A stretch of 64,000 bases of DNA from Pseudoxanthomonas sp. CF385 (GCF_900104255.1 NZ_FNKZ01000001.1:558001-622000), one strand, 5' to 3'. Shown: positions 25,364 through 33,919, counted from the stretch's first letter. Notes: generated by a model from the letters alone, not told the origin. Translations and numbers: made by a program.

Positions 25364-28057
25364 ATGAACTGGTTGAACGAGATGTTGCAGAGCGATCCGG
25401 ACCCGCAGGAATCCCGCGAATGGATCGATTCCATGCAGGCGGTGATCGAGAAGAACGGCGCCCTGCGTGCTCACCAGTTGCTCGAAGGCATGGTGGAAGT
25501 CACCCGCCGCGCCGGTGCCTACCTGCCGTTCTCGCCGACCACCGAATACGTCAACACCATCGCGCCGCAGAACGAGGCCAAGAGCCCGGGCGACGCCGCG
25601 CTGGAATGGCGCATCCGTTCGATCATCCGCTGGAACGCGATGGCCACCGTGGTGCGCGCCAACCGCAAGCCCGGCGACCTCGGCGGCCACATCGCCAGCT
25701 TCGCCTCCGGCGCGACGCTCTATGACGTGGGCTTCAACCATTTCTGGCGCGCGCCGAGCGACAGCCATCCGGGCGACCTGCTCTTCATCCAGGGCCACAG
25801 CGCGCCGGGCATCTACGCGCGTTCGTTCCTGGAAGGCCGCATCAGCGAGCAGCAGCTCGACAACTTCCGCATGGAAGTCGACGGCCAGGGCATCTCGTCC
25901 TATCCGCACCCGTGGCTGATGCCCGACTACTGGCAGACCCCGACCGTCTCGATGGGCCTGGGCCCGCTGGCGGCGATCTACCAGGCGCAGTTCATGAAGT
26001 ACCTGGAGCACCGCGGCCTGATCGAGAAGTCCGACCGCAAGGTGTGGTGCTTCATCGGCGACGGCGAGAGCGACGAGCCGGAAACCCTCGGCGCGATCGC
26101 GCTGGCCGGCCGCGAAGGCCTCGACAACCTGATCTTCGTCGTCAACTGCAACCTGCAGCGCCTGGACGGCCCGGTGCGCGGCAACGGCAAGATCATCCAG
26201 GAGCTGGAAGGCGTGTTCCGCGGCGGCGGCTGGAACGTCATCAAGCTGCTGTGGGGCAGCTACTGGGATCCGCTCATCGCGCGCGACACCAGCGGCGTGC
26301 TGAAGAAGCTGATGATGGAAACCGTCGACGGCGAGTACCAGAACTGCAAGGCGTTCGGCGGCAAGTACACGCGCGACAACTTCTTCGGCAAGTACCCGGA
26401 GACGGCGGCCATGGTCGCCAACCTGTCCGATGACGACATCTGGCGCCTCAACCGCGGCGGCCATGATCCGCACAAGGTCTACGCGGCCTACCACGAGGCG
26501 GTGAACACCAAGGGCATGCCCACGGTGATCCTGGCCAAGACGGTGAAGGGCTACGGCATGGGTTCGGCGGGCGAATCGCTCAATCCGACCCACCAGACCA
26601 AGAAGCTGGACGACGAAGCCATCCGCACGTTCCGCGACCGCTTCAACATCCCGGTCAGCGACAAGCAGCTGGAAGAGTCGGCGCAGGTGCCGTTCTACCA
26701 CCCGGGCGAGGATTCGCCGGAGATCCAGTACCTGAAGTCGCGCCGTGCCGCGCTCGGCGGCTACCTGCCGCAGCGTCGCCGCAAGGCCAGCGAGTCGTTC
26801 GAGACGCCGAAGCTGGAGGCCTTCGACCGCCTGCTGAAGAGCACCGGCGAGCGCGAGATCTCCACCACGATGGCGTTCGTGCAGGGCCTGAACATCGCGC
26901 TGCGCGACAAGCAGGTCGGCCCGCGCCTGGTGCCGATCGTCGCCGACGAAGCGCGCACCTTCGGCATGGAAGGCATGTTCCGCCAGATCGGCATCTACGC
27001 GCCGTTCGGCCAGAAGTACAAGCCGGTCGATGCCGACCAGCTGATGTACTACCGCGAAGACCAGTCCGGCCAGGTGCTGCAGCAGGGCATCAGCGAGCCG
27101 GGCGCGATGTCGTCGTGGATGGCGGCGGGCACCAGCTATTCGGTCAGCAACGTGCCGATGCTGCCGTTCTACATCTACTACTCGATGTTCGGCTTCCAGC
27201 GCATCGGCGACATCGCCTGGCAGGCGGCGGACATGCGCACGCGCGGCTTCCTGCTGGGCGGCACCGCGGGCCGCACGACGCTCAACGGTGAGGGCCTGCA
27301 GCACGAAGACGGCTTCAGCCACGTCATCGCCGGCAGCATCCCGAACGTGCGCAGCTACGACCCGACCTTCGGCTTCGAAGTCGCGGTGGTCCTGCAGCAC
27401 GGCATGCAGAAGATGCTGCAGGAGCAGGTGGACGAGTACTACTACGTCACCCTGATGAACGAGAACTACACCCACCCGGACATGCCGGAAGGCGCAGCCG
27501 AGGGCATCATCAAGGGCATGTACCTGCTCACCGATGCCGGCAAGCCGAAGAAGGGCGAGCTGCGCGTGCAGCTGCTGGGTAGCGGCACCATCCTGCGCGA
27601 GGCGATCGCGGCGGCCGAGTTGCTGGACAAGGATTTCGGCGTCACCGCCGACATCTGGTCCTGCCCGAGCTTCAACGAGCTGCGTCGCGACGGTTTCGAT
27701 GCCGAGCGCTGGAACCGCCTGAACCCGGAAGCGAAGTCGCCGCGCAAGCCGTACGTGACGGAGCTGCTGGAAGGCCGCCAGGGTCCGGTGATCGCCGCGA
27801 CCGACTACGTGCGTGCGTACAGCGACCAGATCCGCGCCTTCATCCCGGCGGCCTACACGGCGCTGGGCACGGACGGCTTCGGCCGCAGCGACACCCGCGC
27901 CAACCTGCGCCGTCACTTCGAAGTGGACCGCTACTACATCGCCCACGCCGCCATCGCCGCCCTGGCGAAGGAAGGCAAGATGACCGCCAAAGACGTATCC
28001 CGCGCGATCAAGCAGTACAAGATCGATGTGGAGAAGGCGAACCCGGTGACGGTTTGA
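25364..28057 (+). CDS. aceE: Pyruvate dehydrogenase E1 component, homodimeric type
   Basis: 897 residues, the usual length of the homodimeric E1. Thiamine diphosphate/magnesium-binding segment: GDGESDEPETLG to NLIFVVNCNLQRLDGPV. The ATG at 25364 has AGGAG five bases upstream. It decarboxylates pyruvate and passes the acetyl group to the E2 lipoyl domain. aceF and lpd are not downstream, so the rest of the complex must be encoded elsewhere. The right-hand neighbour is the low-GC island, which begins about 100 bases after this gene. Confidence 0.97.
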   Translation: MNWLNEMLQSDPDPQESREWIDSMQAVIEKNGALRAHQLLEGMVEVTRRAGAYLPFSPTTEYVNTIAPQNEAKSPGDAALEWRIRSIIRWNAMATVVRANRKPGDLGGHIASFASGATLYDVGFNHFWRAPSDSHPGDLLFIQGHSAPGIYARSFLEGRISEQQLDNFRMEVDGQGISSYPHPWLMPDYWQTPTVSMGLGPLAAIYQAQFMKYLEHRGLIEKSDRKVWCFIGDGESDEPETLGAIALAGREGLDNLIFVVNCNLQRLDGPVRGNGKIIQELEGVFRGGGWNVIKLLWGSYWDPLIARDTSGVLKKLMMETVDGEYQNCKAFGGKYTRDNFFGKYPETAAMVANLSDDDIWRLNRGGHDPHKVYAAYHEAVNTKGMPTVILAKTVKGYGMGSAGESLNPTHQTKKLDDEAIRTFRDRFNIPVSDKQLEESAQVPFYHPGEDSPEIQYLKSRRAALGGYLPQRRRKASESFETPKLEAFDRLLKSTGEREISTTMAFVQGLNIALRDKQVGPRLVPIVADEARTFGMEGMFRQIGIYAPFGQKYKPVDADQLMYYREDQSGQVLQQGISEPGAMSSWMAAGTSYSVSNVPMLPFYIYYSMFGFQRIGDIAWQAADMRTRGFLLGGTAGRTTLNGEGLQHEDGFSHVIAGSIPNVRSYDPTFGFEVAVVLQHGMQKMLQEQVDEYYYVTLMNENYTHPDMPEGAAEGIIKGMYLLTDAGKPKKGELRVQLLGSGTILREAIAAAELLDKDFGVTADIWSCPSFNELRRDGFDAERWNRLNPEAKSPRKPYVTELLEGRQGPVIAATDYVRAYSDQIRAFIPAAYTALGTDGFGRSDTRANLRRHFEVDRYYIAHAAIAALAKEGKMTAKDVSRAIKQYKIDVEKANPVTV

Positions 28058-28074
28058 TCGAAAGCGAAGTGAGT

Positions 28075-28103
28075 GGAAGCGAGGGACTCAAGTTCCCGCT
28101 TCC
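28075..28103 (+). terminator. Terminator-like hairpin after aceE
   Basis: Stem GGAAGCG / CGCTTCC, extended by GG/CC past a bulged A, 17 bases after the aceE stop. It is followed by a pyrimidine-rich stretch (CTACTTCC) rather than a clean T-run. It also marks the left edge of the island. Confidence 0.5.
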
Positions 28104-28152
28104 CTACTTCCGCGAGCCGCGAAGATGGATCCCTTCTAGAAATCCCTCGCGT

Positions 28153-29109
28153 TCAAGTTCTTGACTCGCGTAAGAAGTCTTTGAACGCGGATATATCGTA
28201 GATGCAGCTTCTGGATACGCCGGAAGTGCGTCCGGCTTTCTTTCGGGGGTGATCATAGATGATCTCTACGGTCTCACGGCTTGCGAGATAGAACAGCACG
28301 GAACCAAGTCCGTGAGGTCTCGTTCCTAGCGGCGCAAGCTGCACGGAGTTGCTGCCCCTTCTGCTTGTGATTGCCTCTATGCAGTAGAAGGCACTAAAGG
28401 GGCAATTTGCCCTTGAGTAGTGAATGTTGCGAGCGGACCCCGTCGTTTGAATTGTCGATTGGTTGCCCAGATAGGTATGGAAAGGATAGCTGGGCCGAAA
28501 GCCTGGTACACCAATGATTGGATAGATGTTCTCTGGTGCGGGTTCAAGAGACTCGACTACGTGTGCTAAGCGACTACCCTCGAACCCTAGTAGAGGTATG
28601 AAGACAGTTTCGCCATCTTCAGTCTTACTGATGCTTGAAAAGCCTGGGAGTGGCGCAATCCCGTTGATCCTTTCGCTCAGATCGAAGAGCTCGCCCTCAG
28701 TAGGTGCGCTGCTCTGCGTGTAGTCGCCAGGTTCAACGTAGAACGCCCTTATTCGAACGTTCGCTTCCCAGTACGCCTTTATCAGAGGGGCCCAGATGTG
28801 GGTGGGAAGGCTGGTCAGATCGATATCGACGGAGCGGCTAGTGCTCATGTCAGCGATGGACAGCAATTGATCAGGGTTTCTTAGCGGAAGCTCGAACGTC
28901 CTGCCGTTCATAGAAGCTGCGGCGATAGTTAGCTCATCTGTCTCAGAAAGCTCAATGACTCTGGTCGGGACGGAATTCGCAAGCGCAGGCCAGGATTTTG
29001 CCCTCTCCTCGGGACCGCAGCCGACCACAAGAACCCCTCCAGGCAACAGTTCGGATTCAGAGAAACTTGAAGTGGAGGTTGTAAAGATTGGCTTGTCAAT
29101 GACTGCCAC
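28153..29109 (-). CDS. Unknown protein, last gene of the island operon
   Basis: 318 residues, GTG start with CAGGA seven bases upstream; its start overlaps the end of the ATPase gene by 14 bases. I do not recognise the family. The N-terminal part, GGVLVVGCGPEERAKSWP, reads like a beta-strand/glycine loop of a Rossmann-type fold. The C-terminal part contains LGTRPHGLGSVLFYLA followed by VEIIYDHPRKKAGRTSG, a pattern reminiscent of the C-terminal strand-helix-strand of nucleotide-sensing Rossmannoid domains; this is only a resemblance. No membrane segment and no nuclease motif is obvious. As the terminal gene it could be an effector or sensor of the system. Confidence 0.7.
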   Translation of the reverse strand: MAVIDKPIFTTSTSSFSESELLPGGVLVVGCGPEERAKSWPALANSVPTRVIELSETDELTIAAASMNGRTFELPLRNPDQLLSIADMSTSRSVDIDLTSLPTHIWAPLIKAYWEANVRIRAFYVEPGDYTQSSAPTEGELFDLSERINGIAPLPGFSSISKTEDGETVFIPLLGFEGSRLAHVVESLEPAPENIYPIIGVPGFRPSYPFHTYLGNQSTIQTTGSARNIHYSRANCPFSAFYCIEAITSRRGSNSVQLAPLGTRPHGLGSVLFYLASRETVEIIYDHPRKKAGRTSGVSRSCIYDISAFKDFLRESRT

Positions 29110-30991
29110 GATAGAAGTCCTGAAACAGCGCCATCTGTGCTGGAAGGGTGGAATCAGCGCTTCTGTTCTGTCGCTTCAGAACTCGTGCTATGTACATGTG
29201 AGGATTCTCGGAAAGTCCACGCAACTCTTCATAGCTGAGAGTCATCTTCCTCTTGTGACGATAACTGTACTCAAAGAACGCGGTAAAAATCGGGTGCAGC
29301 GCGTAGTCGTAGTCTCGAACATCTTCAGATTGCTGAAGCTTGGTGCCTGCGCGTCGAATGAGCGCCAGGTGCATTACCGCATTCTCAAGTAACTCTCTTG
29401 TGATGGCGGAACTCCCGAGATCATCATTGCTAACAAGGTCGAACTGCGTAATCTCGGCGGTATGTCCAACCGGATCCTCGGCCATGACCTGGAAGATTCT
29501 GCCCAAGCTGAGCACGAGCTTGGCAACCCTAGCGCCTAGTATTGAGAGACCTTCAAGCTCGCGAAGGTTCTTTCGCCCTATGTACTGCGCGGCTCTCGTC
29601 TGAACTTCTGCAGATACCAATCCTTGAAACGATGAGCTATTGCTGGCATCAAGTTGCATCTGGATCGATCTGTGCACTAGCTCCAGAAGGTACCTGATGT
29701 TCCCCGAAGCTAATTTGCATATAACCTTCCAGCCGCAGTAGTACTTCCTAATCCCTGACTTGCGAGACTTGATGGTAAACAGCATGGATGTCTTGTAATT
29801 CTCAAAACGAGTCTTCCATGCTTTGAAGTCTTCACTAGTCATCGCCGACTGCAAGCTATCAATGCTTGACCCTTCAAGAACGTATAGGCAGTACCTCTCA
29901 AGCTGGCTCATGCTTTCATAGCGCGCCCGCGCTTTTCCAGACAGTGTTAGGAGGATGATCTGGTTGGTGCTATCAAACGTCTTGGATAGCCCGAGAAGAT
30001 CTGCTTCCTCTTCAGGACTCAATGACTGGAAGATACCGATAAGCGCGCCTGGGCTCACCACACCAGTGCCGCCGTGTGACCTGATGCGGCGCGCGCATAC
30101 AAGAGCGGCGAAGTTCTCAAAGTCTGAGTCAGATGTAAGTCTTTCGGCGATATCGATCCGTCTAAAATCCGCGGGATCGACCAGAAGTTCCGAGGCGTTG
30201 AGAGTGCACCTTTCTCTAATTCCGAGCTCTCGAACACCGATCTTGAAAGTGTACGGAGGGCGTGCATGCTTGATCAGCGTATTAACGACCCGCTGCTGGT
30301 AGGCGGACAAGTTCTCAAACTCGTCAATAAGAAAGAAGAACGTTGTCTTTCCTAGAATTCCCGATGCCTGTAGGCAGTCCATCAGTGCATCGATAGGGGC
30401 TCCGAGGGCTGTTAAGTCAATCGAGTTAGATCGCCCTATCGAGTTGACTGTCGTTTCCAATGTGATCAGGCGTTGCTTGAGCTTCTCTATTGCGTCGGCG
30501 ACTGAAGTGGCCTCTGGCATGCTGAATGAGTTCGAAAACGAACCAAGTGATTGAGCGCTTAGCTGCTCAAACTCGCGATGCGTGCGTGAATACCATTCAA
30601 AGAAATCCAGCGCTGCAGAGGACAGTAGCAAGTTCAGGTAGTGACCAAATATTCGCTCCCACTGCGGAAGCGAGGCCTCAGGGCCTTGGAAGGCGGCCAC
30701 TCGACCGGTGTTGATCCTTAGATAGATCCCAACATAGCCCCACTGATCTAGACGCTTTGGTTGGTCGTTACCTAGGGCGAATCTCCCTTTGTACGACAGC
30801 GACTTGAGAGTTGTGGTCTTCCCAGTCCCTCTGCCACCTATCAGAAAGCAAGGTTGTTCTGTAACAAGTTCTGGAAAGTAGCCAGGCTGGGTGAACTGTT
30901 CAAACAGCTCCGCACCATTGTGCTCGGCGCGGAAGTTCGAGAACGCATCCGCCAACTGCTGGTCGATCACTAACAAATTAGGCTCAGCCAC
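29096..30991 (-). CDS. ORC/CDC6-like AAA+ ATPase of the island operon
   Basis: 631 residues, GTG start with a strong AGGAGG eight bases upstream, two bases after the PRTase-like stop codon. Walker A is GGRGTGKT (52-59) and Walker B is FFFLIDEFENL (218-228). The segment YVGIYLRINTGRVAAFQGP (about 86-104) and overall layout resemble the ORC-CDC6 family AAA ATPases of bacterial accessory operons. The C-terminal half is helical and may hold a winged-helix region. It probably acts as the ATP-driven sensor or switch. Base composition is well below that of flanking genes: 28 of 60 bases are G or C in 29161-29220. Confidence 0.8.
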   Translation of the reverse strand: MAEPNLLVIDQQLADAFSNFRAEHNGAELFEQFTQPGYFPELVTEQPCFLIGGRGTGKTTTLKSLSYKGRFALGNDQPKRLDQWGYVGIYLRINTGRVAAFQGPEASLPQWERIFGHYLNLLLSSAALDFFEWYSRTHREFEQLSAQSLGSFSNSFSMPEATSVADAIEKLKQRLITLETTVNSIGRSNSIDLTALGAPIDALMDCLQASGILGKTTFFFLIDEFENLSAYQQRVVNTLIKHARPPYTFKIGVRELGIRERCTLNASELLVDPADFRRIDIAERLTSDSDFENFAALVCARRIRSHGGTGVVSPGALIGIFQSLSPEEEADLLGLSKTFDSTNQIILLTLSGKARARYESMSQLERYCLYVLEGSSIDSLQSAMTSEDFKAWKTRFENYKTSMLFTIKSRKSGIRKYYCGWKVICKLASGNIRYLLELVHRSIQMQLDASNSSSFQGLVSAEVQTRAAQYIGRKNLRELEGLSILGARVAKLVLSLGRIFQVMAEDPVGHTAEITQFDLVSNDDLGSSAITRELLENAVMHLALIRRAGTKLQQSEDVRDYDYALHPIFTAFFEYSYRHKRKMTLSYEELRGLSENPHMYIARVLKRQNRSADSTLPAQMALFQDFYRGSH

Positions 30992-30993
30992 GG

Positions 30994-31914
30994 TCAGCGC
31001 CTCCTAATCAAAGGTTGCCAATTCTCAGACTCATGCCAAAAGATCGGAAGTGTCGCGTCCGGCACGCCGTGTTCGAATGCAAGTGCTAGAGCTTGTCCTT
31101 TGTAGCCGAAGCATTCGCTATCTGGTATGCCGGCTCGTGCGCTGGCGGCTCTTATGAACTCAATCCCAGAGTCTCTCATTCCAGGTGGCCAGAAGAGCGA
31201 ATCCTCATGCACGAAGTTCTCCCTTGCATCTAGCTCATGGGCAGGCATCAGCAGCAGTGAAGGACATTCACGCCGGACCACCTCCGATCCTTCAAATGTT
31301 GACACTAGGGGGCAGTAGACAATCGTAGAGTTGTGCTGTGCAACAACGTCGCGGTAAGTTGAAGTTTCGCCAGGCCAGACATCTCTATGATGCGTCCATG
31401 CCGACGTCACCTGGTCGCCACTGCCTATGAAATCGTCTAAGAGTAAAACCGGGCGATCTGGCTCAACCGCCATTACACGAAGAGCAGCCTCGGGCGTAAA
31501 GATCTGAGATTGAGGCAAGTCAAGCTTGTGCCGTGCTAGACGAGCGAAGTGTGGGCCGCTCTCGGAAGCGTTTGGATTTCTTGCCTCGACGTAAGTTGCA
31601 ACCAGCTTGTCGCGGAACGCGCGCCATTGATCGCGATGCTGGGAGCCGTGGCGTTCGATTAGTTGCTTGTGAGCGCTCAGGTTGTGGAATGCACTCACCA
31701 AAAGAGCATCAGTAATCTCAGCAGAAACGAAGATGAACGCGTTCAGGCAGCATAGCGCGTGGCGCTCTTCTTCAGCCCGAAAGTTTTTGAGCCACCCCCT
31801 CGGATCAAACGTGCTTGTTGCCGGCCACAGCCCGATTGACGCAAAAAAATCTGCTTTCTGAAGAATGGAGGATCTAGAAGACTCTCGTGGGCGCTGACGA
31901 GATACGGCACTCAT
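30994..31914 (-). CDS. Phosphoribosyltransferase-like protein of the island operon
   Basis: 306 residues. VLLLDDFIGSGDQ (156-168) matches the type I phosphoribosyltransferase PRPP-binding loop pattern (hydrophobics, two acids, then S/T-G), which suggests binding of PRPP or a related nucleotide. The N-terminal 130 residues are helical and charged. The ATG overlaps the methyltransferase stop by one base (TAATG), so translation is coupled. No purine or pyrimidine salvage genes accompany it, so a role in signalling or nucleotide modification inside the system is more likely than salvage. The enzyme activity is inferred from one motif only. Confidence 0.72.
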   Translation of the reverse strand: MSAVSRQRPRESSRSSILQKADFFASIGLWPATSTFDPRGWLKNFRAEEERHALCCLNAFIFVSAEITDALLVSAFHNLSAHKQLIERHGSQHRDQWRAFRDKLVATYVEARNPNASESGPHFARLARHKLDLPQSQIFTPEAALRVMAVEPDRPVLLLDDFIGSGDQVTSAWTHHRDVWPGETSTYRDVVAQHNSTIVYCPLVSTFEGSEVVRRECPSLLLMPAHELDARENFVHEDSLFWPPGMRDSGIEFIRAASARAGIPDSECFGYKGQALALAFEHGVPDATLPIFWHESENWQPLIRRR

Positions 31915-32972
31915 TAAATGCTCTCAATCCCAAGCCTTCTCAGGGCATCGCGCAGGCGTTCGATAGTTGTAAAGGGTGCGCCGGTGCCCACATAGGTGGC
32001 CGAAATATCGGAGAAGTTGTCTATCAGCAGCTGTTGGAGCTCTCTTGTGCTGAATGGAGGGGATGGGACCAGTGCAATCAGGCAATCGGACATCACGAAC
32101 TTTCGTTGCGCTCCGATGATGCAAATCTTTCTTCGATCTGGCCTCCCAACTCTCGGTATCACCACAGCTGGGCCTGACAGAGTGCTGGGCACGCTGGGTG
32201 ATCGGAAGGAGCTGTGGAGAACTTTGTTGTGCTTTAGGTTGGTAGTATGAAGAAACTCCACAGCCTTCTTGGATTTCGACGGCACAGCTGAATGCACATG
32301 TACCCTGCCGCGCTTGATGGTTAAAGACCGCTCCATATTCACGACTTCCAGGGTCGTTGGAGAGCGTGGCTCTGGCACCTTTGCTCTTACATTCACAAGT
32401 GCGGTCTCTACAAAACAGTTTCTGAAGGTCCTGCGACCAACTACGCGGTTGATCTTCAAACTCCAGTTCTCAGAGAGATAGGCACGAGCATCGGCATCTC
32501 GTGATCCATACAAGGCGCTGATTGGAAGGACGGTAGATATCTCGCCCTTCGAACTTAAGTAGCGCTGGGATTCGAGAACGAACTTGAGAGCTGGGCTGCA
32601 GCTAATTTCCGTCCCGCAAGGAAGTACAAAGACGCCCTCCGTGCTCGCGCGCGAGAACGGGGGGTTAAGAAGAACGACGTCGACACGTCCTTTGATGCCT
32701 TTGAGGGCTTTGCAGCTCTTCGACGAGTTTGACGATAGGAAGTTGCACGTTCCTATTTGCCAGCTCGGATACGTCCGCTTCAGAGCGTCGGTGAACTCGC
32801 GCTGGATGTCGATCGCAGTGATATCGGCGTGAGGCCAACGGGCCGCTGCACTCACTAGAAGATTTCCGGAACCAGCAGAAAAATCAGCCACCAGCTTTGG
32901 CTCGTCAACTGCAACGAGTTCAACCAGCTCTTTCGCTAAATGGGGAGGCGTTGGGTAGTAGTCGAAATTCAT
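31914..32972 (-). CDS. N6-adenine DNA methyltransferase (M.TaqI-like layout)
   Basis: 352 residues. YYPTPP (5-10) matches the motif X region, DFSAGSGN (30-37) is the SAM-binding motif I, AIDIQ (53-57) motif II, and NPPF (103-106) the catalytic motif IV of amino-methyltransferases. The C-terminal ~150 residues should be the target recognition part, as in gamma-type enzymes. GTGAGG precedes the ATG. No restriction endonuclease gene lies in the operon, so the methylation may protect host DNA from another component or mark it for the ATPase. The recognition sequence cannot be read from the protein. Confidence 0.88.
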   Translation of the reverse strand: MNFDYYPTPPHLAKELVELVAVDEPKLVADFSAGSGNLLVSAAARWPHADITAIDIQREFTDALKRTYPSWQIGTCNFLSSNSSKSCKALKGIKGRVDVVLLNPPFSRASTEGVFVLPCGTEISCSPALKFVLESQRYLSSKGEISTVLPISALYGSRDADARAYLSENWSLKINRVVGRRTFRNCFVETALVNVRAKVPEPRSPTTLEVVNMERSLTIKRGRVHVHSAVPSKSKKAVEFLHTTNLKHNKVLHSSFRSPSVPSTLSGPAVVIPRVGRPDRRKICIIGAQRKFVMSDCLIALVPSPPFSTRELQQLLIDNFSDISATYVGTGAPFTTIERLRDALRRLGIESI

Positions 32973-33007
32973 GGTTGCCTCACCAGAGCTTTCCTTGCTG
33001 CCTGAGA

Positions 33008-33253
33008 TTAGTTCGAGCGTTGTAGAAGCTCTAGAACATCCACTTCTAGTGCCCTTGCAAGTCGTTCCAATCCATCAATTGAAATGTTTGTCACGCAGCG
33101 CTCCAGCTGTGAAACATATGTGCGATGGAACTGTGCTAGCTCAGCTAGCTGCTCCTGACTGAGTCCGCGACCTTTACGTAGGCGGCTCAAGTTGGTGGAT
33201 ATCCGCTCACGGGCAGTTGCTTGGGTGGGCGTCGATTGTGACTTTCTAGGCAT
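33008..33253 (-). CDS. XRE-family transcriptional regulator, first gene of the island operon
   Basis: 81 residues with a Cro/C1-type helix-turn-helix (about 17-76). LSQEQLAELAQFHRTYVSQLERCVTNISIDGLERLARALEV closely follows the controller (C) protein pattern of restriction-modification systems. It is separated from the methyltransferase gene by 35 bases. The putative promoter just upstream has its -10 element inside a small palindrome (33290-33302), consistent with autoregulation that would delay expression of the downstream genes when the island enters a new host. Confidence 0.9.
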   Translation of the reverse strand: MPRKSQSTPTQATARERISTNLSRLRKGRGLSQEQLAELAQFHRTYVSQLERCVTNISIDGLERLARALEVDVLELLQRSN

Positions 33254-33289
33254 GAGACCAGATTCATGCCCTACTGCTTGACAATCTAC

Positions 33290-33320
33290 AGATTATAAAT
33301 CTACTGTTTTTAAATCTCAT
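33290..33320 (-). promoter_or_regulatory. Promoter of the island operon with overlapping palindrome
   Basis: On the minus strand a perfect TATAAT (33292-33297) lies 17 bases from ATGAGA (33315-33320, four of six matches to TTGACA). The -10 element sits within AGATT-ATA-AATCT (33290-33302), a candidate operator. The predicted transcript would start about 30 bases before the XRE start codon. Confidence 0.6.
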
Positions 33321-33388
33321 TGACCGTCACGAGAGATGTGTGACGGGGAGCCAAGAGACACTTAACGAGCAGCCAGGAGATTTGAGTC

Positions 33389-33811
33389 ATGGAGTGGGCA
33401 GAACAAGATCAAGCCAAAGGCGCGGGCAATCTGCATCCCGGCGCCCAACATCATCGCCCGGAGCCGCCGACAGGCCTTGAGTCCGTTCTCAGTCTGCTAC
33501 AGGGCGAAGCACTGGATGTACTGGCCGATGCGGGCATCACTGGCTACGAAGGCGATCGTCTTGATCGACTTGCAGCCGCCGCGAGACGCTAGGCCGAAGA
33601 CTGCCTAGACCGCATCCGCTGTCTGCTTGATCTGCTCAACGCGTGCCTGCCCCAGCTGCAGCCACACCCGAATGTGCTGCTCATCAGTGCCTACCGACAC
33701 CTCACTGCGCTTGTGGCCGATCTCGAGCGATGGCAGGCGCTGGCCGAGAACGCCTCGTACTACCGCGATCACCCACACGTCGCCGTACAGATCGCTGCTA
33801 CACGAAGGTGA
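33389..33811 (+). pseudogene. Hypothetical gene interrupted by an in-frame amber codon
   Basis: An ATG with AGGAG upstream opens a frame of 67 residues that ends in a TAG at 33590-33592. The same frame then continues without interruption for another 72 codons (starting AEDCLDRIRCLLDLLNACL and ending VAVQIAATRR) to a TGA at 33809. The second part has the amphipathic helical character and codon use of a real gene, so a single base change probably split a protein of about 140 residues. Readthrough or a sequencing error are alternatives. No family recognised. It lies just outside the low-GC island. Confidence 0.55.
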
Positions 33812-33822
33812 AGCCGCAGGTG

Positions 33823-33850
33823 GCGGGTCGAGCGCTTCGCTTCGACCCGC
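33823..33850. terminator. Hairpin between the interrupted gene and the DUF3817 gene
   Basis: Stem GCGGGTCGA / TCGACCCGC, nine perfect pairs, with an inner GCG/CGC extension. It starts 12 bases after the TGA of the interrupted gene and is followed by TAGAAT, which could be a -10 element for the next gene. There is no T-run. Confidence 0.45.
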
Positions 33851-33919
33851 TAGAATCTCCCCGCCAGCGAGCGTCGCCGCCGCCCTCGCGTCGCGGCAAT
33901 CCCTCACTGGAGTTCCTGC

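Noticed and set aside
33278..33307. Plus-strand promoter (exact TTGACA) for the interrupted gene
   Set aside because: The hexamer is exact, but no acceptable -10 lies at 16-18 bases (best is TACTGT at 18).
28058..33400. Direct repeats, integrase or tRNA that would mark an integrative island
   Set aside because: No integrase, tRNA or matching direct repeats could be found at either edge; acquisition by homologous recombination in flanking core genes remains possible.
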